NCBI GenBank assembly: GCA_937858255.1 | Contig: CALLZQ010000417.1 | Coordinates: forward strand, 1-13,350 | Reading direction: 5' to 3' | DNA from: an uncultured Tabrizicola sp. | GTDB lineage: Bacteria > Pseudomonadota > Alphaproteobacteria > Rhodobacterales > Rhodobacteraceae | Length of the DNA stretch: 13,350 nucleotides | Shown here: one piece after another, positions 6,722 to 13,350 of the stretch | Layout: the number at the start of each line of letters is the position of its first letter | Position numbering within the stretch: the stretch's first letter is position 1 | Notes under the pieces: generated by a model | Told to the model about the DNA's origin: nothing | Seen by the model: the letters and a program-made list of their open reading frames with translations, nothing else | Database searches by the model: none | Position numbers and translations under genes: made by a program

Positions 6722-8797
6722 TTAGTTCAAGTCTTTCAGCAGGCGGCCATGCCGCCGCACCTCACCCAGCACATCGCCAAAGGACGTCAACCCCCGCCCC
6801 GCCAGCATCGGCATCATCTTGAGGAAGGCGTCAGCGAGGGCGACGGGATCGCAGATGGCCGTATGGCGCGCCTCTTCGGGAAGGGTGGTCCCCACACGGT
6901 GGGTCAGCGCGTCCAGCGAATGCACCTCATGCTGCCCGTAGACCACCGCTGACAGCAGCACCGTATCCAGCACCGGGTTGTCGAATCGCAGCCCCAGTTT
7001 TGGCTCCAGCCGCCGCAGGAACTCCATGTCAAAGGGGGCGTTGTGGGCGATCAGCACCGCCCCTTCGGCAAAGCGGTGAAAGCGCGCGGCCACATCCTCG
7101 ACAAAGGGGGCGTCCTGCACCATCGCCTCGGTGATCCCATGCACCTCGGTTGAGGACATCGGAATCGGGCGGCGCGGGTTCACCAGCGTATCAAAGACCT
7201 CACCCTCTACCCGGCGACCATTGACGATACGCACGGCGGCGATCTGCACGATCTCATCGCCCTGCGCGGGCAAAAGACCGGTGGTTTCCGTGTCAAAGAC
7301 GACATAGGTCAGGTCGGACAGCCGCGCGTCATGCACCTTGTCGTTGCGCGCCTTGGACAAGAGGTCAAAGTCATAGACCACGGCCCGGGCAATCGGCGCC
7401 GGGCGGCGCACCACACGGCGGGCCTGCGGGATCGGCAGGCACAGGCATCGCGCGCCATCGGGCAGTGTTTCCGGCCAGATTTCGGTTGCATGCATCGCCA
7501 GCACCGATTTGCGCGGCACATCCGACAGGCCGGGCTCCAGCGGCGCCTCTAGCCACTTTGACAACTGGTTCATCGGCAGGGCCGCCCCGGACCAGCACAG
7601 CCGGATCAGGCCGCCGGTGCCATCCTCTTCGACGCGCAGGCTGAATTGACGCGCCAGCCCAACCCCGGCCATCTCTTCGGCCAGCCCCGCCATCAGCGCG
7701 ATGATTTCAAAGCCATTGCAGCGCAAGAGCAGACTGGCGCCCCGGGTTTCCGCCCCCAGACCCTGCGCCTCTATCCGCGCCTTCAGACCCTCAAGCAGAT
7801 CGCTGTCGCGGGTCATGCTGATCGGCCAGCCATCGTCGCGGCTCTCATCATGGCGCCGCGACAGTTCGGTGACGGCCTGCGTCAAAAGGCTGACCTCTTC
7901 GCGCAGCGCCGCATCCAGACGGCCCGGCGCGGCGTCACCCTCGGGGATCACCCCGATCATGGTCGAGAGATTGGCTGCCGGGCGGGGCACGCGGTCGCCC
8001 ACCTCGGCGAGCAGGGCCTCGCGCCGGGTCTGGGCGGCCATATCGGCGGTCACATCGCGCAGGGTCAGCACATAGCCCGGCACCGCCCCGCCCTCAGCCG
8101 CCATCAGCCGCATCCGGGCCGACATCACGCGCGCACCGCTGACCGTGGTACACAGCAGATCCGAGGCCGCATCGGCATCGCCCGTCGCGATAAGCCGCTC
8201 ATGCGCCAAGAGGATCGGGCCGGCGCGCAGATAGTCGAACAACCGCCGGGCCAGCCCCGGCGCCGCTGTCCCGGCGCCGATCAGATCGACCGCCTGCCCG
8301 TTGTAAAAGGCCAGCAGATGATCACCCGAACAGAGCAGCACTCCGACCGTCACATCCGAGAGCAGCGCCTCAAGCCGGGCCTTTTCGTCCGTCAGCCGGG
8401 TCGTCTCACGCGCCACCGCCTCGGCCAGAGCATTGCGGGTTTCGGCCAGCGAATGCGCCGTCGCCGTCGCCGCCGGGGCCAGATCGCCCAGATAGCGGGC
8501 GATGGCAGCATCCATCTCACCCGTCACATCGGCATGGGCCCGTGCCCGCAGGGCCCCGGCCAGAATATCAATGGGTTTGGCCACGTTGATATCAAACAGA
8601 TACCAGACCCAGGCCACCAGACCGAGGATGACAAAAGCCGCCACCACCCCGCCCTGCACAAAGGCATCAAGCGTTTCGGGGCTGCCCAGACGGCGATAGC
8701 CTAGACTCAGGCCCACCGTCAGCGCGACAATCGCCCCTGCGGCAAGAGCGGCAAAGAACAGGAAAATCCGAATGCGCAGCGAAAGCCGGGTCAGCAT
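6722..8797 (-). CDS. Membrane-anchored sensor-like protein with C-terminal DEDDh (DnaQ-type) exonuclease domain
   Basis: A 691-residue multidomain protein. Two membrane helices (about residues 10-33 and 47-69) anchor it. A linker with HAMP-like and coiled-coil character (70-145) leads to a PAS-like domain (146-252). Residues 253-316 resemble a histidine-kinase dimerisation helix pair, but the H-box position reads EVGDRVPRP (265-273), with Asp268 where the phospho-His is expected. Residues 355-460 resemble a decayed kinase ATPase domain without recognisable N or G boxes. The C-terminus (498-665) is an intact DEDDh 3'-5' exonuclease: FDTETTG (Asp502, Glu504), HNAPFDMEF (Asp590) and HTAICD (His645, Asp650). 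It should cleave DNA, RNA or short oligonucleotides at the inner membrane face. It is the last gene of the symporter operon, 23 bases after a receiver gene. A ribosome site GGAGAGG sits six bases before the ATG. Confidence 0.9.
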   Translation of the reverse strand: MLTRLSLRIRIFLFFAALAAGAIVALTVGLSLGYRRLGSPETLDAFVQGGVVAAFVILGLVAWVWYLFDINVAKPIDILAGALRARAHADVTGEMDAAIARYLGDLAPAATATAHSLAETRNALAEAVARETTRLTDEKARLEALLSDVTVGVLLCSGDHLLAFYNGQAVDLIGAGTAAPGLARRLFDYLRAGPILLAHERLIATGDADAASDLLCTTVSGARVMSARMRLMAAEGGAVPGYVLTLRDVTADMAAQTRREALLAEVGDRVPRPAANLSTMIGVIPEGDAAPGRLDAALREEVSLLTQAVTELSRRHDESRDDGWPISMTRDSDLLEGLKARIEAQGLGAETRGASLLLRCNGFEIIALMAGLAEEMAGVGLARQFSLRVEEDGTGGLIRLCWSGAALPMNQLSKWLEAPLEPGLSDVPRKSVLAMHATEIWPETLPDGARCLCLPIPQARRVVRRPAPIARAVVYDFDLLSKARNDKVHDARLSDLTYVVFDTETTGLLPAQGDEIVQIAAVRIVNGRRVEGEVFDTLVNPRRPIPMSSTEVHGITEAMVQDAPFVEDVAARFHRFAEGAVLIAHNAPFDMEFLRRLEPKLGLRFDNPVLDTVLLSAVVYGQHEVHSLDALTHRVGTTLPEEARHTAICDPVALADAFLKMMPMLAGRGLTSFGDVLGEVRRHGRLLKDLN

Positions 8798-8820
8798 GGC
8801 TGGCCTCTCCCCGAACGTGT

Positions 8821-9219
8821 CTATTGAGTGGGGGCATTCCCCAAGAGCCGGCGAACCTCTTCGCGCAACTCACGCAGCTCGAAGGGTTTCGAGATGAAAC
8901 CATCGGCCCCGAGCGCCAGCCCCTTGCGCCGCTCGATGGCCGAGCCACGCGCCGTCATCATCAAAATCTTGACGTCTGACAGGCCGGGGTCGAGCCGCAC
9001 GCCCTGACAGATCTCATATCCCGAAACCTCGGGCAGCATCACGTCCAGCAAGACCAGATCCGGGTGCGTGGTGCGGATCCGCTCCATCGCCTCGGCGCCA
9101 TTGGCGATGCGGTCATGTTCGTAACCTTCGCGCGTCATCAGATAATCCAGCGCAATGGCGATATTATCCTCATCCTCGACCACGAGGACGCGGTGCCGTC
9201 TCCCCCCGTCGGCAATCAT
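8821..9219 (-). CDS. Stand-alone response regulator receiver domain
   Basis: A 132-residue CheY-like receiver with no output domain. The acidic pair is Glu15-Asp16 in VLVVEDEDN, the phospho-accepting Asp59 is in LVLLDVMLP (55-63), Thr89 lies in MMTAR and Lys111 in SKPFE, so all residues for phosphorylation are present. Start: the frame runs open far upstream, but ATG at 9219 is chosen because GGGAGG (9225-9230) is five bases ahead and the protein then starts just before the first receiver strand. It must act by protein contact. The operon holds no active histidine kinase; the neighbouring exonuclease has a kinase-like module lacking the phospho-His. The phosphodonor is therefore a kinase elsewhere or a small molecule such as acetyl phosphate. 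Confidence 0.93.
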   Translation of the reverse strand: MIADGGRRHRVLVVEDEDNIAIALDYLMTREGYEHDRIANGAEAMERIRTTHPDLVLLDVMLPEVSGYEICQGVRLDPGLSDVKILMMTARGSAIERRKGLALGADGFISKPFELRELREEVRRLLGNAPTQ

Positions 9220-9224
9220 CACAA

Positions 9225-9230
9225 CCTCCC
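9225..9230 (-). promoter_or_regulatory. Ribosome binding site deciding the receiver gene start
   Basis: Minus-strand GGGAGG lies five bases before ATG 9219 and directly after the stop of the preceding gene (9231-9233). It supports the short receiver form over any longer reading of the frame. Confidence 0.75.
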
Positions 9231-9752
9231 TCAGCCTGCGCGGCAGGCCACCTCCTGAAATCCTTGGGTGGCGTCGGATGTGGTCCATTCCGCCCCCTGC
9301 AATGCGCCGTCGGGGCTGAATTCGCCCCCTTCGGTAATCATGACATGGCGCCCGCCCGCACAATCGACGGCCACAAGGCCATCGCGCACCGGCTGCCAGC
9401 GGGCAAAGGTAAAGAGCTTGGCCATCCGCAAATCCGGGTTGGCCGGATGCGCGGCGACACTGCGCGTATCCATGGCGATAAAGCGGGTGGTGATCGGCAT
9501 TACATAGGTCCAAGGACGCAGCGGCATCCCCTCTTCGGCCAGCCAGACCACCTCGACACCCTCTGGCAGCTCGGCACTCACCCGGTCGAACCAGTCATAT
9601 TCCGACCAGATGGTAAAGCCGATCAGCCCCAGCCCGGCCGATGCCGGAACAAACCACTTGGGCAGCCGCTGGCCCGAAAGTTTCCGCAAGATCAGCGCGA
9701 TACCGCCAAGGACAAAGGCTGCGGCGATGGCTGCGATCAGTTCAAGGGCCAT
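9231..9752 (-). CDS. Hypothetical two-helix membrane protein
   Basis: A 173-residue protein I do not recognise. Two hydrophobic helices (about residues 4-22 and 34-50) flank a positively charged loop RKLSGQRLPK (23-32). By the positive-inside rule both ends face the periplasm, leaving a ~120-residue periplasmic C-terminal domain. That domain holds only two cysteines, Cys131 and Cys170, which could form a disulfide. Segments that look structured and possibly conserved are MPITTRFIAMDTRSV (85-99), FTFARWQPVRDGLVAVDCAGG (114-134) and GGEFSPDGALQGAEW (142-156). It lies 14 bases after the CBS/DUF294 gene and 11 bases before the receiver gene in the same operon, so it likely works with them, perhaps sensing or docking at the membrane. 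A GGAG ribosome site five bases ahead supports the start. Confidence 0.85.
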   Translation of the reverse strand: MALELIAAIAAAFVLGGIALILRKLSGQRLPKWFVPASAGLGLIGFTIWSEYDWFDRVSAELPEGVEVVWLAEEGMPLRPWTYVMPITTRFIAMDTRSVAAHPANPDLRMAKLFTFARWQPVRDGLVAVDCAGGRHVMITEGGEFSPDGALQGAEWTTSDATQGFQEVACRAG

Positions 9753-9766
9753 TCAAGCTCCGGTCT

Positions 9767-11593
9767 TCAGGTTCTGGCACCGCGGGCCTGACCCACGGCG
9801 GATTGCATGGTACGCACAACGACAAATGCGTCGCGCAAATGACTGCGCTCGAAATCCGACAGATCGGATGGCGCAAGGAAATTGTCCGGCTTGCGGCCCG
9901 AACGGATCAGCCGCGCCTGATTTTCCAGACGGGTTTGGGCGATCAGGTCATAGGCCTCGATCAGGTCGCGCGCCCCGGATTGGCTGATGACGCCGGCGTT
10001 TTCCGCCGCCTCCAGCCGGGCGCGGGTATTGGCGGGCTCCAACTCGCCCACCAGCGCATAGACCCGGCCCAGATCGACGATGGGCACGACACCGTTATGC
10101 TTCATGTCGATATGGTTCTTGTGCTCGCCCGAGCGGATGGTGGCAAAGCCGCGCAAGAGGCCCAGGGGCGGCGTATGCTTGAGGCTGTTGGACACCATAT
10201 GCGCGACAAAGATCGAATTCTTGGCCGCCATATCCAGCGTCTCATGCTGGAGTTCCTTGTAAAGGCTGGCCTGTCCGCCGATGGGGCGCAGGTCGAACAT
10301 CACGCTGGCCAGCATCTGTGCCGTCGGATCGGGCTTGGCGATCCAGCCACGGAAATACTCGCGCCAGACCCGCACAGGCTGGCACCATTTCGGGTTGGTC
10401 GCCATCATGTCGCCGGGGCAATAGATATAGCCGCAGGCGTTCAGCCCGTCGCAGACGAATTTCGCCAGCGCCGCGAAATAGGCCATGTCCCCTTCGGCCA
10501 TCCGGTCGTCGATCATGATGCAATTGTCCTGATCGCTGACCCCGGTCTGTTCCTGCCGTCCCTGTGAGCCGCAGGCCAGCCAGAGATAGGGCACCGGCGG
10601 CGGGCCGAGCTGCGCCTCGGCCATGGCGATCAGCCGCCGTGTCACCGTATCCGCAATATCGGTGATCAGCCGCGTCACCACCTCATGCGCGTTGTTGCCG
10701 CCCACCAGTTGCAACAGCAGCTTGGGGATCCGGGCGGTGACGGCGGCCATTTCCTCGATGCTGTCGGCAATCGCCGCGTCACGCACCAGTTGCGCCGAAC
10801 TGACCGCCTGGAACCGCGTCAGATCGGTCTGCGTCACCATGCCGACCAGCCGCCCATCCTCGACCACCGGCAAATGGCCGATGCGGCGTTCCAGCATGAT
10901 ATGCAGGATGTCCGAACCCAGCGAATCCGGCGTCAGCGTGATCGGATCATGGGTCATCACCTCGGCCACCGGCACATCGGGGTTCAGCCCGGCCGCGAGG
11001 ACCTTGTTGGTCATGTCGCGCGTGGTGACGATGCCGACAAAGCGTTCCCCGTCGATGACCCCCAGAGACGAGACCTTGGCATCGCGCATTTTCTGCGCCG
11101 CCTGCCGCACCGTATCTGTCGCGCTGATCGCAATGGGCCGGCGCGAGGCCATCAGATCGCCGACCTTTTGCGTGGTCAGATCGCTCGACCGGGTTTCGCT
11201 GCCGCGTCCCCGGCTGAAAAACCGCTCAAAGGCAGGAAAGCCGGCGATCAGGCGGCGGAACTCGGCCACCGGCAAGAGCAGCAGGACCGCATCTTCGGTA
11301 ACGCGCGCCGAGGTCACGGCCAGACCATCACGCGCCAACCCACGTTCGCCAAAGCTGTTGCGCGGGCCAAGCAGCGAGATGACCTGCCCCGAAGGCTCGG
11401 TCACTTCGATAGAGCCGCGCTTGATCAGGTACAGACCCTTCAGCGGCTCACCAGCGTGATAAATCTCTTCGCCGGCCTGATATTCCCTGCGGCTGAAGGA
11501 ACTGGCGACCCGCGCCAACTCTTCCTGCGGCAGTGTATCGTAGGGGTGAACGGTTTCCAGAAAGGCGGTGATGGTTTCAATTGACGACGCCAT
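9767..11593 (-). CDS. cNMP-binding-fold / CBS-pair / DUF294 nucleotidyltransferase-like protein
   Basis: A 608-residue cytoplasmic signalling protein. Residues 10-125 have the cyclic-nucleotide-binding fold (HAGEPLKGLYLIKRGSIEV; FGERGLARDG), but the phosphate-binding Arg of true cNMP sites appears to be Val93, so cNMP binding is doubtful. Residues 143-260 are two CBS domains (VTTRDMTNKV and VTQTDLTRF ends), which usually bind adenosyl ligands. Residues 290-425 are the DUF294 nucleotidyltransferase-like domain, with GSQGRQEQ (342-349) and SDQDN (353-357); Asp354 and Asp356 fit the DxD metal pair of GlnD-type enzymes. Residues 460-605 are the DUF294 C-terminal helical domain. The target is unknown. 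Such genes sit beside VC_2705-type sodium symporters. The ATG at 11593 starts the normal domain order; the open frame upstream runs opposite the symporter and is not coding. Confidence 0.93.
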   Translation of the reverse strand: MASSIETITAFLETVHPYDTLPQEELARVASSFSRREYQAGEEIYHAGEPLKGLYLIKRGSIEVTEPSGQVISLLGPRNSFGERGLARDGLAVTSARVTEDAVLLLLPVAEFRRLIAGFPAFERFFSRGRGSETRSSDLTTQKVGDLMASRRPIAISATDTVRQAAQKMRDAKVSSLGVIDGERFVGIVTTRDMTNKVLAAGLNPDVPVAEVMTHDPITLTPDSLGSDILHIMLERRIGHLPVVEDGRLVGMVTQTDLTRFQAVSSAQLVRDAAIADSIEEMAAVTARIPKLLLQLVGGNNAHEVVTRLITDIADTVTRRLIAMAEAQLGPPPVPYLWLACGSQGRQEQTGVSDQDNCIMIDDRMAEGDMAYFAALAKFVCDGLNACGYIYCPGDMMATNPKWCQPVRVWREYFRGWIAKPDPTAQMLASVMFDLRPIGGQASLYKELQHETLDMAAKNSIFVAHMVSNSLKHTPPLGLLRGFATIRSGEHKNHIDMKHNGVVPIVDLGRVYALVGELEPANTRARLEAAENAGVISQSGARDLIEAYDLIAQTRLENQARLIRSGRKPDNFLAPSDLSDFERSHLRDAFVVVRTMQSAVGQARGART

Positions 11594-11621
11594 GGCCCTG
11601 AATACCCGCAATCGAGGGGGA

Positions 11622-11650
11622 GCGCGCCCCCGGACCAGCCGGGGACGCGC
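11622..11650 (-). other. Strong hairpin between the symporter and CBS/DUF294 genes
   Basis: On the minus strand GCGCGTCCCCGG and CCGGGGGCGCGC pair over 12 bases (one G-U) around the loop CTGGT, starting eight bases after the symporter TAA. A competing hairpin, GGGGG/CCCCC (11616-11631), reuses the same G-run. No T-tract follows, so a complete terminator is unlikely. A plausible role is to stabilise the symporter mRNA or to lower read-through into the signalling genes. Confidence 0.55.
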
Positions 11651-11658
11651 AAAGTCGT

Positions 11659-13350
11659 TTAGTGGGCCTGGGCCGCGCCGGCGCCTTTCGGCACGCGGAT
11701 CGATTCCACCAGGTCGACGACATCCTGCGGCGGAGCAGCGGTCGCCGAAGAGACCACATAAGCCACACCGAAGTTGACCAGCGCACCGATGGTGCCGATC
11801 GACAGCGGCGAGATGCCGAAGAAGTAGTTGGCCGGAACGTTGGCGTACACGTTCGTACCCGGGATGAAGAACCAGCCGAGGTAGAGGAAGATGTACACAG
11901 CGGTGAAGATCAGACCGGCGAGCATGCCGAGGATCGCACCCTCTTTGTTGATGCGCTTCGAGAAGATGCCCATCATCAGTGCCGGGAAGATCGTCGCAGC
12001 AGCCAGACCGAAGGCCAGCGCCACCACCTGCGCGGCAAAGCCGGGCGGGTTCAGACCGAGGTAGGTCGCGATGGCGATGGCAACACCCATCGACACACGG
12101 GCCGCCAGCAGTTCGCCTTTTTCCGAGATGTTCGGGTTCAGCGAGCCTTTGATCAGGTCGTGCGACACGGCCGAGGAAATGGCCAGCAGCAGACCGGCAG
12201 CGGTCGAGAGCGCAGCAGCCAGACCACCGGCAGCCACAAGGGCGATCACCCAACCCGGCAGAGCCGCGATTTCAGGGTTCGCCAGAACCATGATATCGTT
12301 GTCAACCTTGGTCAGTTCGTTGCCGACAAAGCCGAGTTCGGCAAGGGTCTTGTCGCCCAGCTTGGCTTCGGTCAGGGCCTTGTCACGGGCCGCGGTCGCG
12401 TCCGTCACAGCGGTTTGCAGCGCGGTCTTGTCCGCATCCGCCGCCGCTTCGGCCAGGGCCTTGTTGGCATCGGCCAGCGCCTTGTTGGCCTCGGTCACAG
12501 CACCCGGTTCACGGAAGTACTGGATCAGGCCGTCGCCGTTCTTGTCTTCGTAGGCCAGCAGACCGGTGGCCTTCCAGGTGTTGATCCACGACAGTTCGGG
12601 CTTGGAATCGATGTCAGCGATCGACAGGGCCGGAGCCGAAGTCGCAGCGCCGGTCACACCGCCGGGCCAGAAGGTGGTGGTCAGGTTCAGACGGGCCATG
12701 GCGCCAACCGCCGGAGCGACGGTGTAAAGCAGCGCGATGAACACCAGCGCCCAGCCGGCCGAGGAACGCGCGTCGGCGACCTTCGGAACGGTGAAGAAGC
12801 GGATGATCACGTGCGGCAGACCGGCGGTACCGAACATCAGCGACATGGTGAACAGGGACATGTTTAACATGCTGGGGGTGTCAGCGGGATAGGCGGTAAA
12901 GCCCAGTTCCGTGACAAGGCTGTCCAGCTTGGCCAGCATCGAGATCTCGCCGCCCGAGGGGGCATAGCCGCCGATCAGGCCGAACTGCGGCAGCACGCTG
13001 CCGGTCAGGTTCAGCGAGATGAACAGCGCCGGAACGGTATAGGCGATGATCAGAACGACATACTGGGCCACCTGGGTGTAGGTGATGCCCTTCATGCCGC
13101 CAAGAACCGCATAGGCGAACACGATGGCCGCACCGATATAGAGACCGGTGTCGGTCGACACTTCGAGGAAGCGCGAGAAGGTCACGCCGACGCCGCGCAT
13201 CTGCCCGATAACGTAGGTCACCGAGATGATGATCAGGCAGATCACGGCCAGAAGGCGCGCACCACCCGAGTAGAAGCGGTCGCCGATGAACTCCGGCACG
13301 GTGAACTTGCCGAACTTGCGCAGGTAAGGCGCCAGCAGCAGCGCGAGCAG
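11659..13350 (-). CDS. Sodium:solute symporter, VC_2705 (ActP-like) subfamily, N-terminus outside the window
   Basis: At least 563 residues of an SSS-family transporter; the frame is open to the window edge (LLALLLAPYLRKFGKF precedes VPEFIGDRF), so the first ~100 residues are missing. Typical motifs are GMKGITYTQVAQY, FGTAGLPHVIIRFFTV, and STAAGLLLAISSAVSHDLIKG with the Na+-site Ser/Thr helix. It resembles acetate/carboxylate symporters; the real substrate is unknown. Numbering from the GTG at 13299, residues 236-265 hold an EF-hand-like DKNGDGLI (252-259), and residues 267-313 form an Ala-rich, heptad-like insert (EANKALADANKALAEAAADA) before VDNDIMVLANPEIA. From the helix order this loop is probably periplasmic. 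The subfamily normally pairs with a small DUF4212 subunit, expected just beyond 13350. Downstream genes form its regulatory operon. Confidence 0.93.
   Translation of the reverse strand: MLALLLAPYLRKFGKFTVPEFIGDRFYSGGARLLAVICLIIISVTYVIGQMRGVGVTFSRFLEVSTDTGLYIGAAIVFAYAVLGGMKGITYTQVAQYVVLIIAYTVPALFISLNLTGSVLPQFGLIGGYAPSGGEISMLAKLDSLVTELGFTAYPADTPSMLNMSLFTMSLMFGTAGLPHVIIRFFTVPKVADARSSAGWALVFIALLYTVAPAVGAMARLNLTTTFWPGGVTGAATSAPALSIADIDSKPELSWINTWKATGLLAYEDKNGDGLIQYFREPGAVTEANKALADANKALAEAAADADKTALQTAVTDATAARDKALTEAKLGDKTLAELGFVGNELTKVDNDIMVLANPEIAALPGWVIALVAAGGLAAALSTAAGLLLAISSAVSHDLIKGSLNPNISEKGELLAARVSMGVAIAIATYLGLNPPGFAAQVVALAFGLAAATIFPALMMGIFSKRINKEGAILGMLAGLIFTAVYIFLYLGWFFIPGTNVYANVPANYFFGISPLSIGTIGALVNFGVAYVVSSATAAPPQDVVDLVESIRVPKGAGAAQAH

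Noticed and set aside
9220..9513. Longer N-terminus for the receiver protein
   Set aside because: It would overlap the two-helix membrane protein gene, and a good ribosome site directly precedes ATG 9219.
11594..12253. Upstream extension of the CBS/DUF294 frame into the symporter gene
   Set aside because: This stretch overlaps the symporter coding region in another frame and has no recognisable domain; the conserved protein starts at ATG 11593.
12459..12489. Tandem repeat as a mobile or CRISPR-like element
   Set aside because: The 21-base repeat is imperfect, in frame, and explained by the heptad protein repeat in the symporter insert.

Overview
The window is about 65% GC and is packed with short-gap operons on both strands. 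Codon use and gene content (an OdhB/SucB–MAPEG–Lpd tail, a TIGR02300 'FYDLN acid' protein, a VC_2705-type sodium symporter locus) point to an alphaproteobacterium, most likely a member of the Rhodobacteraceae. No insertion sequence, phage gene or CRISPR array is visible, and no gene-free gap reaches 300 bases.

Bases 1-2690, plus strand: the end of the 2-oxoglutarate dehydrogenase operon. It holds the C-terminus of the E2 succinyltransferase, an AT-richer gene of unknown function (257-805), a MAPEG-family membrane protein, and dihydrolipoamide dehydrogenase (E3). A perfect GC hairpin at 2667-2690 closes it and also serves the convergent minus-strand unit. The AT-rich gene starts three bases after the sucB stop and overlaps the MAPEG start by four bases. 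It looks like an accessory gene placed inside a core metabolic operon.

Bases 2693-5975, minus strand: a YgjP-like zinc metallopeptidase, a GntR/FCD regulator, a family 61 glycosyltransferase and a SAM-dependent methyltransferase. The last two are four bases apart and probably act together on a cell-surface glycan.

Bases 6012-6655, plus strand: a promoter candidate and the FYDLN acid protein, then tRNA-Ala(GGC) with a clear promoter. A hairpin at 6632-6655 probably terminates transcription from both directions.

Bases 6722-13350, minus strand: one apparent five-gene operon, transcribed from right to left. In order: a sodium:solute symporter (N-terminus beyond the window) with an EF-hand-like motif and an Ala-rich coiled-coil insert; a cNMP-type/CBS/DUF294 nucleotidyltransferase-like protein; a small two-helix membrane protein; a stand-alone receiver domain; and a membrane-anchored protein that joins a degenerate histidine-kinase-like module to a DEDDh (DnaQ-type) exonuclease. 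The kinase-like module has Asp where the phospho-accepting His should be. This is the most unusual part of the window. It looks like a transporter-linked signalling system with a possible nucleotide 'writer' (DUF294) and 'eraser' (exonuclease), though that interpretation is inference.
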